From Maribacter orientalis (lineage in GTDB: Bacteria > Bacteroidota > Bacteroidia > Flavobacteriales > Flavobacteriaceae), in contig NZ_FNZN01000004.1 in assembly GCF_900109345.1 (NCBI RefSeq), forward strand, positions 476,482 through 540,481: 64,000 nt of DNA, read 5' to 3'. Both the position numbers and the translations under genes were made by a program. How positions within the stretch are numbered: the stretch's first letter is position 1; each line of letters starts with the position of its first letter. The notes under the pieces were generated by a model. That model searched no databases. It was not told the origin of the DNA and saw only the letters and a program-made list of their open reading frames with translations. Of the stretch, positions 45,309-55,062 are shown in pieces.

Positions 45309-47576
45309 ATGGGCGAAAATATTTATTTCTTCATGATTATAGCTTTGGCTGTTTTAGCTGTAACTGATTTAATAGTAGGAGTCAGTAATGATGCTGTTAA
45401 CTTCTTAAATTCAGCTATAGGCTCTAAAGCCATATCATTCAAAACTATTATGATAGTTGCAAGTATAGGAATAGCATTTGGGGCTGTTTCTTCAAGTGGT
45501 ATGATGGAGGTTGCCAGAAAGGGAATATTTAATCCGTCTGAGTTTGTATTTGCTGAAATCATGATCATTTTCATGGCAGTAATGATTACAGATATTATAT
45601 TGCTAGATTTTTTCAATACCCTTGGTATGCCTACTTCTACAACAGTTTCTATAGTGTTTGAATTGTTAGGTGCGGCAGTTGCCATATCATTAGTTAAAAT
45701 TTATGCAGGTGACGGTAATTTCACCCACCTAACAAATTACATAAATACCGATAAGGCTACCGAAATTATTGTTGGTATACTTCTATCTGTAGTTATTGCT
45801 TTTACCATTGGGGCATTCGTGCAATTCTTTACAAGGGTATTACTATCCTTTAAGTTTGAGAATAAACCAAAGTGGGTAGGAGCTATATTTGGCGGCATGG
45901 CGATTACAGCTATTATTTATTTCATTCTTATAAAAGGCTTAAAAGGAACATCTATACTTAGTCCAGAAACCTCAATGTTTATAGGGGATAATCCAGAAAT
46001 ATTCATTCTTGGCAATTTTTTACTTTGGTTTGCTCTATCATGGGTCGTAACCCGCTTTTTAAGTTGGAATATTTACGTTATTATAATAATTCTTGGCACG
46101 TTTGCACTAGCAATGGCCTTTGCAGGAAATGACCTTGTAAACTTTATAGGAGTGCCGTTAGCGGCATATGAATCTTTCGTTAGCTGGTCGAATTCTGGAC
46201 AATTAGCCTCAGAATTTAACATGCAAGGCTTATCAGTATCGGTACAGACACCAACATATTTATTATTGGCTTCCGGTGTCGTAATGGTCGTAACGTTATG
46301 GTTCTCTTCAAAGGCAAAGAATGTTGTAAAAACTAGTGTGGATCTATCAAGACAAGATGAAGGTGACGAGCGTTTTGAGCCCAATTTCCTATCTAGACAG
46401 ATTGTAAAGTTCTCTATTAAAGCTTCTGATAATTTAAATGGATTGATTCCTGCAGGGCTTCAAAAAAGAATTAATGGTCAATTTGAAAAACCTACTTCTT
46501 ATGCGCAAAAAGCAAAAGTAAAAGACCTACCAGCTTTCGACCTAATTAGAGCATCGGTTAATTTAATGGTTGCTAGTGTTTTAATTTCTTTAGCAACTTC
46601 ATTAAAATTACCTCTTTCAACCACATATGTCACTTTTATGGTAGCTATGGGTAGTTCTTTAGCAGATAGAGCATGGGGGTCAGAAAGTGCCGTTTATCGT
46701 GTTGCAGGAGTTCTGAACGTTATTGGTGGTTGGTTCTTTACCGCAATAGTTGCTTTTGTAGCTGCATCACTAATAGCTTATATAATTCACTTAGGGGGTA
46801 TTTATGCTATTGCCGCACTATTGGTATTTGCCTTTATCCTTATTGGAAAAAATTATATTTCGCATACCAGAAAATTAAAAGAATCTAAGGAAGAAGAAAA
46901 ACTTGAACGTGCAGAGAGCAGTTCTGTACAGGGTGTAATTGAAGAAAGCGCCAAGAACATAGCCAATGTGGTTAAAAGAACTAGTAAAATCTATTCTAAT
47001 ACTATTAACGGTCTAGCCAAGCAAGATTTAAACTTACTTAAGAAAAATAAAAAGCAAGGTTCTAAACTTGCTACAGAAATCGAAGACCTAAGAAATCATA
47101 CTTTCTATTTTATCAAAAATCTAGAAGAAGCACATATTGGCGCTAGTAATTTCTATATAAATGCAATGGGCCACCTCACCGATATTTCTCAGTCGCTTGA
47201 ATATATTGGCAAGGTTAGCCACAAACATGTGAACAATAATCATAAGAAATTAAAATACAATCAGATTAAGGAGTTAAAGCAAATCGATTATAAATTAGCT
47301 GAAATTTTAGAAAACACTTCAAATGCTTTTGAAGAACGATCGTTTGAAAAAATAGGCACTATTCTAAATAACAAACAAGAATTGTACGATTTGGTGTCTC
47401 AAAAAATTAAATTACAAGTAGAAAGAACACGAACAGAAGAATCAAGTCCTAAAAATACGACACTCTATTTTAGTATATTATTGGAAACAAAAGACTTAAT
47501 GACTGCCACAATGAATCTTTTAGAACAGTACTACAAAGAATATGATGAAAAAATCGAGCCAGCAAGGCTAGACTAG
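45309..47576 (+). CDS. PiT-family inorganic phosphate transporter fused to a PhoU-like domain
   Basis: This is a 755-residue protein. The membrane part (about 1-520) has the two PiT signature repeats: the first contains VGVSNDAVNFLNSAIGSKAI (about 22-41) and the second follows KLPLSTTYVTFMVAMGSS. Hydrophilic linkers separate the halves. A cytosolic helical PhoU/DUF47-like domain occupies about 535-745 (VVKRTSKIYSNTINGLAKQDL, HTFYFIKNLEEAHIGASNFYINAMGHLTDISQSLEYI). PiT proteins import phosphate with H+ or Na+; the fused domain presumably gates or senses transport. ATG 45309 is preferred to an adjacent TTG at 45306. Confidence 0.92.
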   Translation: MGENIYFFMIIALAVLAVTDLIVGVSNDAVNFLNSAIGSKAISFKTIMIVASIGIAFGAVSSSGMMEVARKGIFNPSEFVFAEIMIIFMAVMITDIILLDFFNTLGMPTSTTVSIVFELLGAAVAISLVKIYAGDGNFTHLTNYINTDKATEIIVGILLSVVIAFTIGAFVQFFTRVLLSFKFENKPKWVGAIFGGMAITAIIYFILIKGLKGTSILSPETSMFIGDNPEIFILGNFLLWFALSWVVTRFLSWNIYVIIIILGTFALAMAFAGNDLVNFIGVPLAAYESFVSWSNSGQLASEFNMQGLSVSVQTPTYLLLASGVVMVVTLWFSSKAKNVVKTSVDLSRQDEGDERFEPNFLSRQIVKFSIKASDNLNGLIPAGLQKRINGQFEKPTSYAQKAKVKDLPAFDLIRASVNLMVASVLISLATSLKLPLSTTYVTFMVAMGSSLADRAWGSESAVYRVAGVLNVIGGWFFTAIVAFVAASLIAYIIHLGGIYAIAALLVFAFILIGKNYISHTRKLKESKEEEKLERAESSSVQGVIEESAKNIANVVKRTSKIYSNTINGLAKQDLNLLKKNKKQGSKLATEIEDLRNHTFYFIKNLEEAHIGASNFYINAMGHLTDISQSLEYIGKVSHKHVNNNHKKLKYNQIKELKQIDYKLAEILENTSNAFEERSFEKIGTILNNKQELYDLVSQKIKLQVERTRTEESSPKNTTLYFSILLETKDLMTATMNLLEQYYKEYDEKIEPARLD

Positions 47577-47613
47577 ACTAGAACAGATATGTCAACTTTC
47601 TAAAACATTACTT

Positions 47614-48333
47614 ATGAAGTATTATATGCTGACCGTTTTTCTTTTATTAAGTTTTATTAATCAAGCACAAGACTTAACAGGTGAAGAATTATTGAATCGC
47701 GCTATAGCTTTTCATGACCCTAATGATAATTGGAAGTCATTTAACGGCGAGATGCTGATTGAAATGGAGAGTCCTAATAACGGTACGAGAAGCACTACTA
47801 TACAAATAGACTTACCTTCTAACTACTTTAAATCTACTGTCAAAAAAAATAATCACACTGTAGAATCAGAACTAGATAAAGAAGAGTGCACTTTAAAATT
47901 AGATGGTAGCACTACTTTTTCAGCTAAGGTTAAGGATAGTCTAAAAATTTCATGTGACAGGGCGAATATGATGAAGAATTATTACACCTACCTGTATGGC
48001 CTTCCTATGAAGTTAAAGGACCCAGGTACTATAATAGACCCCAAGGTTCAAAAAAAGACTTTTAAAGGAAAAGAATATCTAGTACTAAAAGCAGGTTACG
48101 AAAAAGAAGTTGGTAGTGATACTTGGTATTTCTATTTCGACCCAAAGACCTATGCAATGGAAGTGTACCAATTCTTTCATGATGAAAGTAAAAATGATGG
48201 TGAGTATATACTGTTATCAGAAATAATTACCGTTAACGGCATTAAAATTCCGAAGGTTCGTGCTTGGTATTACAATAAAGAAGGTATTTATTTAGCGACT
48301 GATAAACTGGTAGAAGGAAAGATTCTAGACTAG
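47614..48333 (+). CDS. DUF6503-type secreted protein
   Basis: This is a 239-residue protein with signal peptide MKYYMLTVFLLLSFINQAQ. The mature part has a beta-rich fold reminiscent of LolA/LolB-type lipoprotein-binding proteins (GEELLNRAIAFHDPNDNWKSFNGEML, then WYFYFDPKTYAMEVYQFFHDE) and matches what I know as DUF6503 in Flavobacteriia. The function is unknown. It lies 37 bases after the phosphate transporter and may be co-transcribed. The stop overlaps that of nadD. Confidence 0.75.
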   Translation: MKYYMLTVFLLLSFINQAQDLTGEELLNRAIAFHDPNDNWKSFNGEMLIEMESPNNGTRSTTIQIDLPSNYFKSTVKKNNHTVESELDKEECTLKLDGSTTFSAKVKDSLKISCDRANMMKNYYTYLYGLPMKLKDPGTIIDPKVQKKTFKGKEYLVLKAGYEKEVGSDTWYFYFDPKTYAMEVYQFFHDESKNDGEYILLSEIITVNGIKIPKVRAWYYNKEGIYLATDKLVEGKILD

Positions 48334-48914
48334 CGATAAAAATTCATTTCATCCATATAAGTCCAAACTTCAGGCGGTAGCATTGGCTTTATATTTTTTC
48401 CTTTTTTATGTTCTTTTCTTATGAAGGTGGAAGATATTTCCATTATAGGTGCATTAACGTGGTGAATACTCCTGTGCTGCGTGAATTGTGATTCTACAGC
48501 CCCTTCTGAAATTCTTGGATAAACGTATATATTATAGTTCTCTAAAATGGTTTCATAATTTTTCCATTTATGCAGACTTTTTAAATTATCCTCGCCCATA
48601 ATCAAAGAAAAGCTATAACCGGAAGGATATTTCTCATCTAAATGAACTAAGGTGTTCACTGTATAATTTGGCTGAGGAAGGTCGAACTCGATTTTACAAG
48701 GTCTTAATTTTGGATATTCTTTTGTAGCCTCATAGACCATTTCATATCTATGATGATTATCTAAAAGTGCTTTTTTAGTCTTAAATGGACTTTGAGGAGT
48801 TACAACGAACCAAACCTCATCTAAGTCCGAAAACTCCACCATGTGGTTCGCAATGACCAAATGACCAATGTGAATAGGGTTAAAGGTTCCGAAATAAAGT
48901 CCCACCTTTTTCAT
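48330..48914 (-). CDS. nadD: Nicotinate-nucleotide adenylyltransferase
   Basis: This is a 194-residue nucleotidyltransferase. The ATP-binding GTFNPIHIGH lies at 9-18 and the C-terminal ISSTFIR motif is present. It makes nicotinate adenine dinucleotide from NaMN and ATP in NAD synthesis. It lies six bases after gmk on the same strand, third in the yicC-gmk-nadD operon. Confidence 0.93.
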   Translation of the reverse strand: MKKVGLYFGTFNPIHIGHLVIANHMVEFSDLDEVWFVVTPQSPFKTKKALLDNHHRYEMVYEATKEYPKLRPCKIEFDLPQPNYTVNTLVHLDEKYPSGYSFSLIMGEDNLKSLHKWKNYETILENYNIYVYPRISEGAVESQFTQHRSIHHVNAPIMEISSTFIRKEHKKGKNIKPMLPPEVWTYMDEMNFYR

Positions 48915-48920
48915 CTACAC

Positions 48921-49502
48921 TTATTCCTTATCGTCATCAATGAAAGAGGCCACTAAATCTACTGCTTCTTTTAAAGCAACATCTAAATCATAATTTTTTA
49001 TGATTTTGTCAAATTGAGGAGCTGTAGCCAATTCAACAGAAGCCTTTGCGATACGCATGTTTATTTTATCTTCACTTTCAGTACTTCGCTTCTTAAGTCT
49101 AATTTTTAATTCATCTACACTAGGCGGTTTTACAAAAACAGCCAAAGTTTTTTCTGGAAATTTCTTTTTAATTCGAAGTCCACCCACAACATCAATATCA
49201 AAAATAACATTTTTGCCTTCCGCCCATAAACGCTCTACTTCACTTTTTAAAGTGCCATAAAAATTATCTCGGTACACTTCTTCCCATTCCAAAAAATCAT
49301 CATTTTTAATATGATTTTTAAATTCAGAAACAGACATAAAATAGTAATGCTCTTTATTTTTTTCTTTAACTCTTCTTGGTCTTGAAGTCGCAGATACAGA
49401 AAAAGCCAAATTCAGTTCTGGTTGAGCCAATAAATGACGAACGATTGTTGTTTTCCCACTTCCAGAGGGTGCAGAAAAAATTATAAGTTTCCCACCTTTC
49501 AT
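48921..49502 (-). CDS. gmk: Guanylate kinase
   Basis: This is a 193-residue P-loop kinase. Walker A APSGSGKT lies at 11-18, the GMP-binding region has SATSRPRRVKEKNKEHYYFMS, and a lid region RSTESEDKINMRI follows. It phosphorylates GMP to GDP. It is directly adjacent to yicC (no gap) and six bases ahead of nadD. Confidence 0.96.
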   Translation of the reverse strand: MKGGKLIIFSAPSGSGKTTIVRHLLAQPELNLAFSVSATSRPRRVKEKNKEHYYFMSVSEFKNHIKNDDFLEWEEVYRDNFYGTLKSEVERLWAEGKNVIFDIDVVGGLRIKKKFPEKTLAVFVKPPSVDELKIRLKKRSTESEDKINMRIAKASVELATAPQFDKIIKNYDLDVALKEAVDLVASFIDDDKE

Positions 49503-50360
49503 CTATAGTACATTTAACATTTGTTCTTTAATTTTTTCAAGCTCATCTTTCATTTGCACCACTATCTGCTGCATTGGCGCATAATTCGCCTTTGAACCGA
49601 TTGTATTGATTTCACGACCTATTTCCTGCGAGATAAAACCCAACTTTTTACCATTACTATCATCAGATTTAAGGGTTTTTCCAAAATAATCCAAATGGTT
49701 CGCTAATCTTACTTTCTCTTCGGTAATATCATATTTTTCTAAATAATAAATAAGCTCTTGTTCAAATCTATTGGCATCTACATCGGTCTTTAAATCTTGC
49801 ACTGCCTTTTCTAATCGTTCACGAATTGTACTTTGACGATCAGGGTCAATCTTGATTACCTCTTCCAACAATTTATTCAATGAAGCTATCCTATCTAAAA
49901 AATCTTGCTCCAATACGCTACCTTCTTCAGATCTAAATTCATTTATCTCAACCAATGCACCTTGTAGTGCTAATGTTATTGCTTCATATTCCTCTTCATC
50001 AATATCTTCTTTTGCAGTTTTCATAGCATCTGGAAAACGCAACGCCATTTCTAACAGTCTAAGATCATCACCTGTAGCAATTTTTTTTAACTGTGCCATG
50101 TATTGTTTCACAGCAACCTCATTTACTTGAGAAGTAGTTTCATCTCCGGTTAGCTCAACATATAAGCTAAAATCTACCTTACCCCGTTGTAGCGAGTTCG
50201 CGATAATCTTTCTAAGTTCAAGTTCCTTTTCACGATAGCTAGAGGGCATACGCGCATTTAAATCGATGCTCTTACTGTTCAGTGATTTTAATTCTACAGT
50301 AATTTTTTTGTTAGGTAATTGAACTACACACTTGCCGAAGCCGGTCATCGATTGAATCAT
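49503..50360 (-). CDS. yicC: YicC family protein (RNase-like)
   Basis: This is a 285-residue protein. The N terminus MIQSMTGFGKCVVQLPNKKITVELKSLNSKSIDLNARMPS and the C-terminal KLGFISQEIGREINTIGSKANYAPMQQIVVQMKDELEKIKEQMLNV are the two YicC/DUF1732 hallmark blocks. YicC proteins are reported to be endoribonucleases. First gene of the yicC-gmk-nadD operon, preceded by a good -7 element. Confidence 0.93.
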   Translation of the reverse strand: MIQSMTGFGKCVVQLPNKKITVELKSLNSKSIDLNARMPSSYREKELELRKIIANSLQRGKVDFSLYVELTGDETTSQVNEVAVKQYMAQLKKIATGDDLRLLEMALRFPDAMKTAKEDIDEEEYEAITLALQGALVEINEFRSEEGSVLEQDFLDRIASLNKLLEEVIKIDPDRQSTIRERLEKAVQDLKTDVDANRFEQELIYYLEKYDITEEKVRLANHLDYFGKTLKSDDSNGKKLGFISQEIGREINTIGSKANYAPMQQIVVQMKDELEKIKEQMLNVL

Positions 50361-50380
50361 GAATACATTTTAGATTTAGA

Positions 50381-50388
50381 CAAAGGTA
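50381..50388 (-). promoter_or_regulatory. -7 promoter element of yicC-gmk-nadD
   Basis: The minus strand reads TACCTTTG, exact TAnnTTTG, 21 bases ahead of the yicC ATG. Confidence 0.5.
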
Positions 50389-50497
50389 AGATAATTGTTA
50401 AATGTAATTTTAATCATATCTCTATCCCTAATTAAGAAAGGAGCAAACAAAAAATAATCTCTTGTTGACTCCTTTTTACTCTATTTTATGAACTAGA

Positions 50498-51319
50498 TTA
50501 TAGTTCTCTTACCCAAATATTTCTAAAACTTACACGGCTATCATCACCATGATCTTGTAATAATAATGGGCCTTTACCATGTGCTGGATTCTTTGGCCAC
50601 CCTATATAAGGGGTAGTTCCTTTTAATTCAACATGATCTTGTACCAAAACTCCATTATGGATTACCGTAATATCACCTGATTTTATTTTACCACCATCAG
50701 CATTGAATTCTGGCGCATGGTAAATAATATCATAGGTATTCCATTCACCCGTAGGAACAGATGCCATTGCTAATGGCACATGTTGTTTGTAAATTGACCC
50801 TACTTGTCCGTTTACATAAGTAGGATTATCGTTTTGATCTAGAACCTGTACTTCATAAATTCCGTTTAGAAAAACACCGCTATTAGCCCTATGTTGACCC
50901 TCCAATTGAACAGGTAAAGGTGATTTCCATTCAATATGTAACTGTACATCCCCAAAATTTTGCTTTGTCTGTATATTTCCAGTTTTATCATTAACGGTCA
51001 TACTTCCATCTTTGTTCAAATGCCATTTAGCAGCTGTACTATCATTAGAACTAATCCAGTTGTCCAAATTTGTTCCATTAAAAAGTACAATAGCATCACT
51101 TGGTGGAGCACCCATAGAGCCAGGTTTTACTACCACCACCTTTGGCTCATAAAATTCTGTTTCTTCAGGTGTAGTAGGTTCGTCTCCCATATACTCTTCA
51201 TAAACGATAACGCTATCTTCTACAATAGTTTTCTCATTCTGTATCGGCTCTATTTTTTCTTGGCAAGAAATTATGCCAAAAGTTGTTACTAATAGTAATA
51301 ATGAATATTTATTTTTCAT
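50498..51319 (-). CDS. DUF1080 lipoprotein (3-keto-disaccharide hydrolase family), A
   Basis: This is a 273-residue lipoprotein with signal MKNKYSLLLLVTTFGIIS and C19. A short acidic linker leads to a DUF1080 jelly-roll domain (about 80-273): FNGTNLDNWISSN, DVQLHIEWKSP, NSGVFLNGIYEVQVLD, NTYDIIYHAPEF, and the ending PLLLQDHGDDSRVSFRNIWVREL. DUF1080 (PF06439) is described as a 3-keto-disaccharide hydrolase domain, which fits the GMC oxidase genes nearby. It is third in a minus-strand operon with another DUF1080 gene and a TIM-barrel gene. The substrate is unknown. Confidence 0.87.
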   Translation of the reverse strand: MKNKYSLLLLVTTFGIISCQEKIEPIQNEKTIVEDSVIVYEEYMGDEPTTPEETEFYEPKVVVVKPGSMGAPPSDAIVLFNGTNLDNWISSNDSTAAKWHLNKDGSMTVNDKTGNIQTKQNFGDVQLHIEWKSPLPVQLEGQHRANSGVFLNGIYEVQVLDQNDNPTYVNGQVGSIYKQHVPLAMASVPTGEWNTYDIIYHAPEFNADGGKIKSGDITVIHNGVLVQDHVELKGTTPYIGWPKNPAHGKGPLLLQDHGDDSRVSFRNIWVREL

Positions 51320-51333
51320 AAGTGGTTATGCTA

Positions 51334-52071
51334 TTAAAGTCGTTTGATTTTTATATTTCTAAATGCCACTACGTTTCCGTGGTCTTGTAATCCGATTTTA
51401 CCAGTTGTAAACTTTCCAAAACCTTCCCAGCCTGCAAATTTAGAGTCCGCCACCATAGCATCCCATTCTTCACCTTGTACAGGAAAAGTGACCATTTCAG
51501 TATCATTCAAAACAACTCTACCGATATTATCTTTATGGTTTACGGTAATTACCATGGTATTCCATTCACCTATGGGTTTAGTAACATCTTCTGCTGGAGA
51601 TACCATATCGTATAATGCACCTGCTTGATGCGTAGTGCCAGCTTTTGCATCAGGATGTTTATCATTATCTAATATCTGAACTTCTGGACCCGTTTGATAG
51701 CCGGTACTATATTTAGCATCCTCATTCACCCCCCAAAAAACACCACTGTTGCCAGCTTCAGATATTTTCCATTCCAAAGAAAGAATAAAATCCGTATACG
51801 CATCCCTAGTAACAAGGTCATGATTTTTGTTCTCTTCACCTTCTGATGGTGGAGTGTAGATTAAGGCATCTCCATCAATCTTCCAAACATCACCAACGGC
51901 ATCATTCTGAAATTCTTTCCACTTATCTAATGATGTGCCATCAAATAAAATTTCCCATTCACTTTCAGGCATTTCCATTTCCTCAACTACTGTTTCAGAT
52001 GTTTCTTTCTTTTCCTGTTTACAGGAGATGAAAAATATTAAAAACACAATACTTACAATTACTTTTTTCAT
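51334..52071 (-). CDS. DUF1080 lipoprotein (3-keto-disaccharide hydrolase family), B
   Basis: This is a 245-residue lipoprotein with signal MKKVIVSIVFLIFFIS and C17. The DUF1080 domain spans about 38-245: LFDGTSLDKWKEFQ, DFILSLEWKISEAGNSGVFWGVNED, TGPEVQILDND, NTMVITVNHKDNIGRVVLND, and TGKIGLQDHGNVVAFRNIKIKRL. It is a paralogue of the next gene with a shorter linker. The genes are 14 bases apart, suggesting complementary substrates or a paired surface and periplasm role. Confidence 0.87.
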   Translation of the reverse strand: MKKVIVSIVFLIFFISCKQEKKETSETVVEEMEMPESEWEILFDGTSLDKWKEFQNDAVGDVWKIDGDALIYTPPSEGEENKNHDLVTRDAYTDFILSLEWKISEAGNSGVFWGVNEDAKYSTGYQTGPEVQILDNDKHPDAKAGTTHQAGALYDMVSPAEDVTKPIGEWNTMVITVNHKDNIGRVVLNDTEMVTFPVQGEEWDAMVADSKFAGWEGFGKFTTGKIGLQDHGNVVAFRNIKIKRL

Positions 52072-52082
52072 ATCATTTCTAT

Positions 52083-53135
52083 TTAAAGTCCTAACATTTT
52101 TTTTAACATCTCTTTATCAATTTCAGCACCAGCAAAATCATCGAATGTCTTTTCGGTAGCCTCAATTATATGGTCTTGTATAAACTTTGCTCCTTCACGA
52201 GCACCTTGTTCAGGACTCTTAATACAACATTCCCATTCCATTACAGCCCAAACATCGCAACCGTATTGGGTAAGTTTAGAAAATATTGTTTTGAAATCTA
52301 TTTGACCATCACCTAAAGAACGATATCTACCTGCTCTGTTACCCCAATCATTATAACCCCCAAAAGCGCCTTTCTTACCTGTTGGATTAAACTCTGAATC
52401 CTTAACATGAAAAGACTTTATAAACTCATGATAGTGGTCTATGTATGTGATGTAATCTAACTGCTGTAAAACAAAATGACTAGGGTCATAAAGAATATTT
52501 ACTCTTTTATGATTACCGGTAGCCTCTAAGAAACGCTCAAACGTATCGCCATCATGTAAATCTTCACCAGGGTGAATTTCATAACATACATCAACACCTT
52601 CTTTATCAAAATGATTTAAAATAGGAGTCCATCTTTTTGCCAATTCTTCAAAACCCATTTCAACCAAACCCGCAGGTCTTTGTGGCCAAGGATGCATTGT
52701 ATGCCATAATAGTGATCCAGAAAATGTAGCGTGTACATTTAACCCTAATCGTCTACTCGCCGTTGCCGCTTTTTTTACAGTTTCGATAGCCCACTTTGTT
52801 CTTTCTTTTGGTTTACCGTGTACTTCTTTTGGCGCAAAAGAATCAAACATTAAATCATATGCTGGGTGTACGGCTACTAATTGACCTTGTAAGTGAGTAG
52901 AGAGTTCTGTTATTTCCAAACCGTAAGAATTCACCTTAGCTTTTAACTCGTCACAATAATCCTGACTTTCGGCCGCTTTATCCAAATCGATTAAGAAACT
53001 TTCCCAAGTAGGAATTTGAATTCCTTTATACCCAAGATCAGAAGCCCATTTACACATACCTTCCAAGGTATTAAACGGTGCTTTACTATCTACAAATTGT
53101 GCTAAAAATACGGCTGGTCCTTTGATTGTTTTCAT
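52083..53135 (-). CDS. Sugar phosphate isomerase/epimerase-type TIM-barrel protein
   Basis: This is a 350-residue cytosolic AP-endonuclease-2/xylose-isomerase-like TIM barrel without a signal peptide. Metal-ligand-type motifs are visible: HLQGQLVAVHPAYD, CYEIHPGEDLHDGDTF (E and H), NILYDPSHFVLQ (D and H), SFHVKDSEF and WECCIKSPEQGAREGAKF. This family isomerises, epimerises or dehydrates (keto-)sugars using a divalent metal. It heads the minus-strand operon with the two DUF1080 genes (11-base gap), so it probably acts on their product. Confidence 0.87.
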   Translation of the reverse strand: MKTIKGPAVFLAQFVDSKAPFNTLEGMCKWASDLGYKGIQIPTWESFLIDLDKAAESQDYCDELKAKVNSYGLEITELSTHLQGQLVAVHPAYDLMFDSFAPKEVHGKPKERTKWAIETVKKAATASRRLGLNVHATFSGSLLWHTMHPWPQRPAGLVEMGFEELAKRWTPILNHFDKEGVDVCYEIHPGEDLHDGDTFERFLEATGNHKRVNILYDPSHFVLQQLDYITYIDHYHEFIKSFHVKDSEFNPTGKKGAFGGYNDWGNRAGRYRSLGDGQIDFKTIFSKLTQYGCDVWAVMEWECCIKSPEQGAREGAKFIQDHIIEATEKTFDDFAGAEIDKEMLKKMLGL

Positions 53136-53293
53136 AAAAATATACTATCTGTTGTTTGAATTAGTTCCTCTTATCAACACTTTAAATATGTCAAATTATC
53201 TTATATTTAAAAATTATAACCCGTTAGTTACAATTCCATGAAGATTTGCTATAAATATAGGGAATACCAATAGAAAAAGATAAAAATTCAAGC

Positions 53294-54997
53294 ATGAATC
53301 AAAATGAAATATTCGACGCAATTGTGGTCGGAACTGGCATAAGCGGCGGATGGGCAGCTAAGGAATTAACTGAAAAGGGTTTAAAAACACTTGTTTTAGA
53401 ACGTGGTCGTATGGTAAAACATATTGAGGACTACCCAACCATGAATGATGACCCTTGGGATTATCCTTTGAAGGGAGAACTTTCTAAAGAGGATAAGAAA
53501 AAATACCATGTACAGAGTCGCGTTAATTGGGCGCCAAAGGAAGATGTAAAACATTTTTTTGTAAATGACCTAGAACACCCCTATGTAGAAACTAAACGTT
53601 TCGATTGGATAAGAGGATATCAAGTGGGCGGAAGATCCCTTACCTGGGGCCGTCAGAGTTACAGGTGGAGTGACATTGATTTTGAAGCCAATAAGAAAGA
53701 AGGAATCGGAGTTGACTGGCCAGTTAGATACAAAGATATTTCGCCATGGTATGATAAGGTAGAGGAGTATATTGGTGTAAGTGGTGAAAACTTAGGATTG
53801 AAAGTTTTGCCCGATGGAAAATTTCAACCTGCCATGAAATTAAATTGTGTTGAAGAAGATTTTAAAAAAAGCACATCAGAGAAATTTGATGATGGGCGTT
53901 TGATTACAATTGGACGCACAGCACACATTACCGACCCAGATGCTACGTTTGAAGGTAGAGGCACTTGTCAGAATAGAGACCGTTGTTGGAGAGGCTGCCC
54001 TTTTGGAGGATATTTTAGCAGTAATTCTTCAACCTTACCAGCTGCTGAACGAACCGGTAATATGACCTTGAGACCCAACTCAATAGTTCATGAAATAATT
54101 TATGATGATACTACCAAGAAAGCAACTGGTGTTCGGGTTATAGATGCCGAGACCAATGAAAAAATTGAATTTAAAGCTAAAGTAATTTTTCTTTGTGCAT
54201 CTGCCATGGCCTCGGTAGGTATTTTACTCCAATCAAAATCTGAACGATTCCCTAATGGCTTAGGCAATGATTCTGATGCTTTAGGAAGAGGAATTATGGA
54301 CCATCATTATAAGCTTGGAGCATCGGCCAAAGTAGATGGGTATTTAGACAAATATTATAAAGGTCGACAACCGACCGGATTTTATATCCCCAGGTTTGTA
54401 AATCTTGATGAAAAAACTAAAAAGAAAGATTACTTAAGAGGTTTTGGTTATCAAGGTAGAGCAAGTAGAGGTGATTGGTCTGAGACTATAGCAGAAATGA
54501 ATTACGGTAAAGATCTAAAAGAGCAAATACTAAAACCAGGTCATTGGACTATTGGAGTAACCGGTTTTGGGGAATTCTTACCTTATGATGATAATAGAGT
54601 AACACTTAGCCCGACCGAAAAAGATAAATGGGGTTTGCCACAATTAGCATTCGATGTTGAATTCAAAGAAAATGAATATAATATGCGCGAAGATATTAAA
54701 GTACAAATCGCAGACATGTTCAATGCTGCCGGGTTTAAAGATGTAAGCGTCTATGATGAAAAAACTGGACCAGGATTAGGTATACATGAAATGGGTGGTG
54801 CAAGAATGGGTCATGGTTCGAAAACCTCGATATTAAATAAGAACAATCAACTTCACCTTGTGCCAAATGTTTACGTAACTGACGGTGCATTTATGGCTTC
54901 CTCAAGCTGCGTAAACCCATCACTAACCTATATGGCGTTTACCGCTAGAGCTGCAGAACATGCCGCTGAGTCGTTAAAATCTGGAAAATTTTCTTAA
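53294..54997 (+). CDS. GMC-family flavo-oxidoreductase, A
   Basis: This is a 567-residue FAD enzyme. The Rossmann motif VVGTGISGGWAAKEL opens the protein, the substrate domain follows, and the C terminus has IHEMGGARMG and VNPSLTYMAFTARAAEH. Cysteines C225, C231 and C235 (C-x5-C-x3-C, followed by PFGG) recall the Fe-S-binding loop of the catalytic subunits of FAD-dependent sugar dehydrogenases. There is no signal peptide, so export, if any, would need a Tat partner. It is a close paralogue of the gene at 59748. It is probably a sugar or glycoside 3-dehydrogenase; no small subunit gene adjoins it. Confidence 0.9.
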   Translation: MNQNEIFDAIVVGTGISGGWAAKELTEKGLKTLVLERGRMVKHIEDYPTMNDDPWDYPLKGELSKEDKKKYHVQSRVNWAPKEDVKHFFVNDLEHPYVETKRFDWIRGYQVGGRSLTWGRQSYRWSDIDFEANKKEGIGVDWPVRYKDISPWYDKVEEYIGVSGENLGLKVLPDGKFQPAMKLNCVEEDFKKSTSEKFDDGRLITIGRTAHITDPDATFEGRGTCQNRDRCWRGCPFGGYFSSNSSTLPAAERTGNMTLRPNSIVHEIIYDDTTKKATGVRVIDAETNEKIEFKAKVIFLCASAMASVGILLQSKSERFPNGLGNDSDALGRGIMDHHYKLGASAKVDGYLDKYYKGRQPTGFYIPRFVNLDEKTKKKDYLRGFGYQGRASRGDWSETIAEMNYGKDLKEQILKPGHWTIGVTGFGEFLPYDDNRVTLSPTEKDKWGLPQLAFDVEFKENEYNMREDIKVQIADMFNAAGFKDVSVYDEKTGPGLGIHEMGGARMGHGSKTSILNKNNQLHLVPNVYVTDGAFMASSSCVNPSLTYMAFTARAAEHAAESLKSGKFS

Positions 54998-55062
54998 TTA
55001 TTTAATTACCATTTAAACTATAACTACAACTAATGTCGTTACAGTAAAGTAAATATTAGCTT

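Noticed and set aside
50960..51292. Plus-strand 110-residue hydrophobic ORF opposite the DUF1080 gene
   Set aside because: Antisense to a clear lipoprotein gene; hydrophobicity arises from the reverse complement of Lys/Glu-rich codons.
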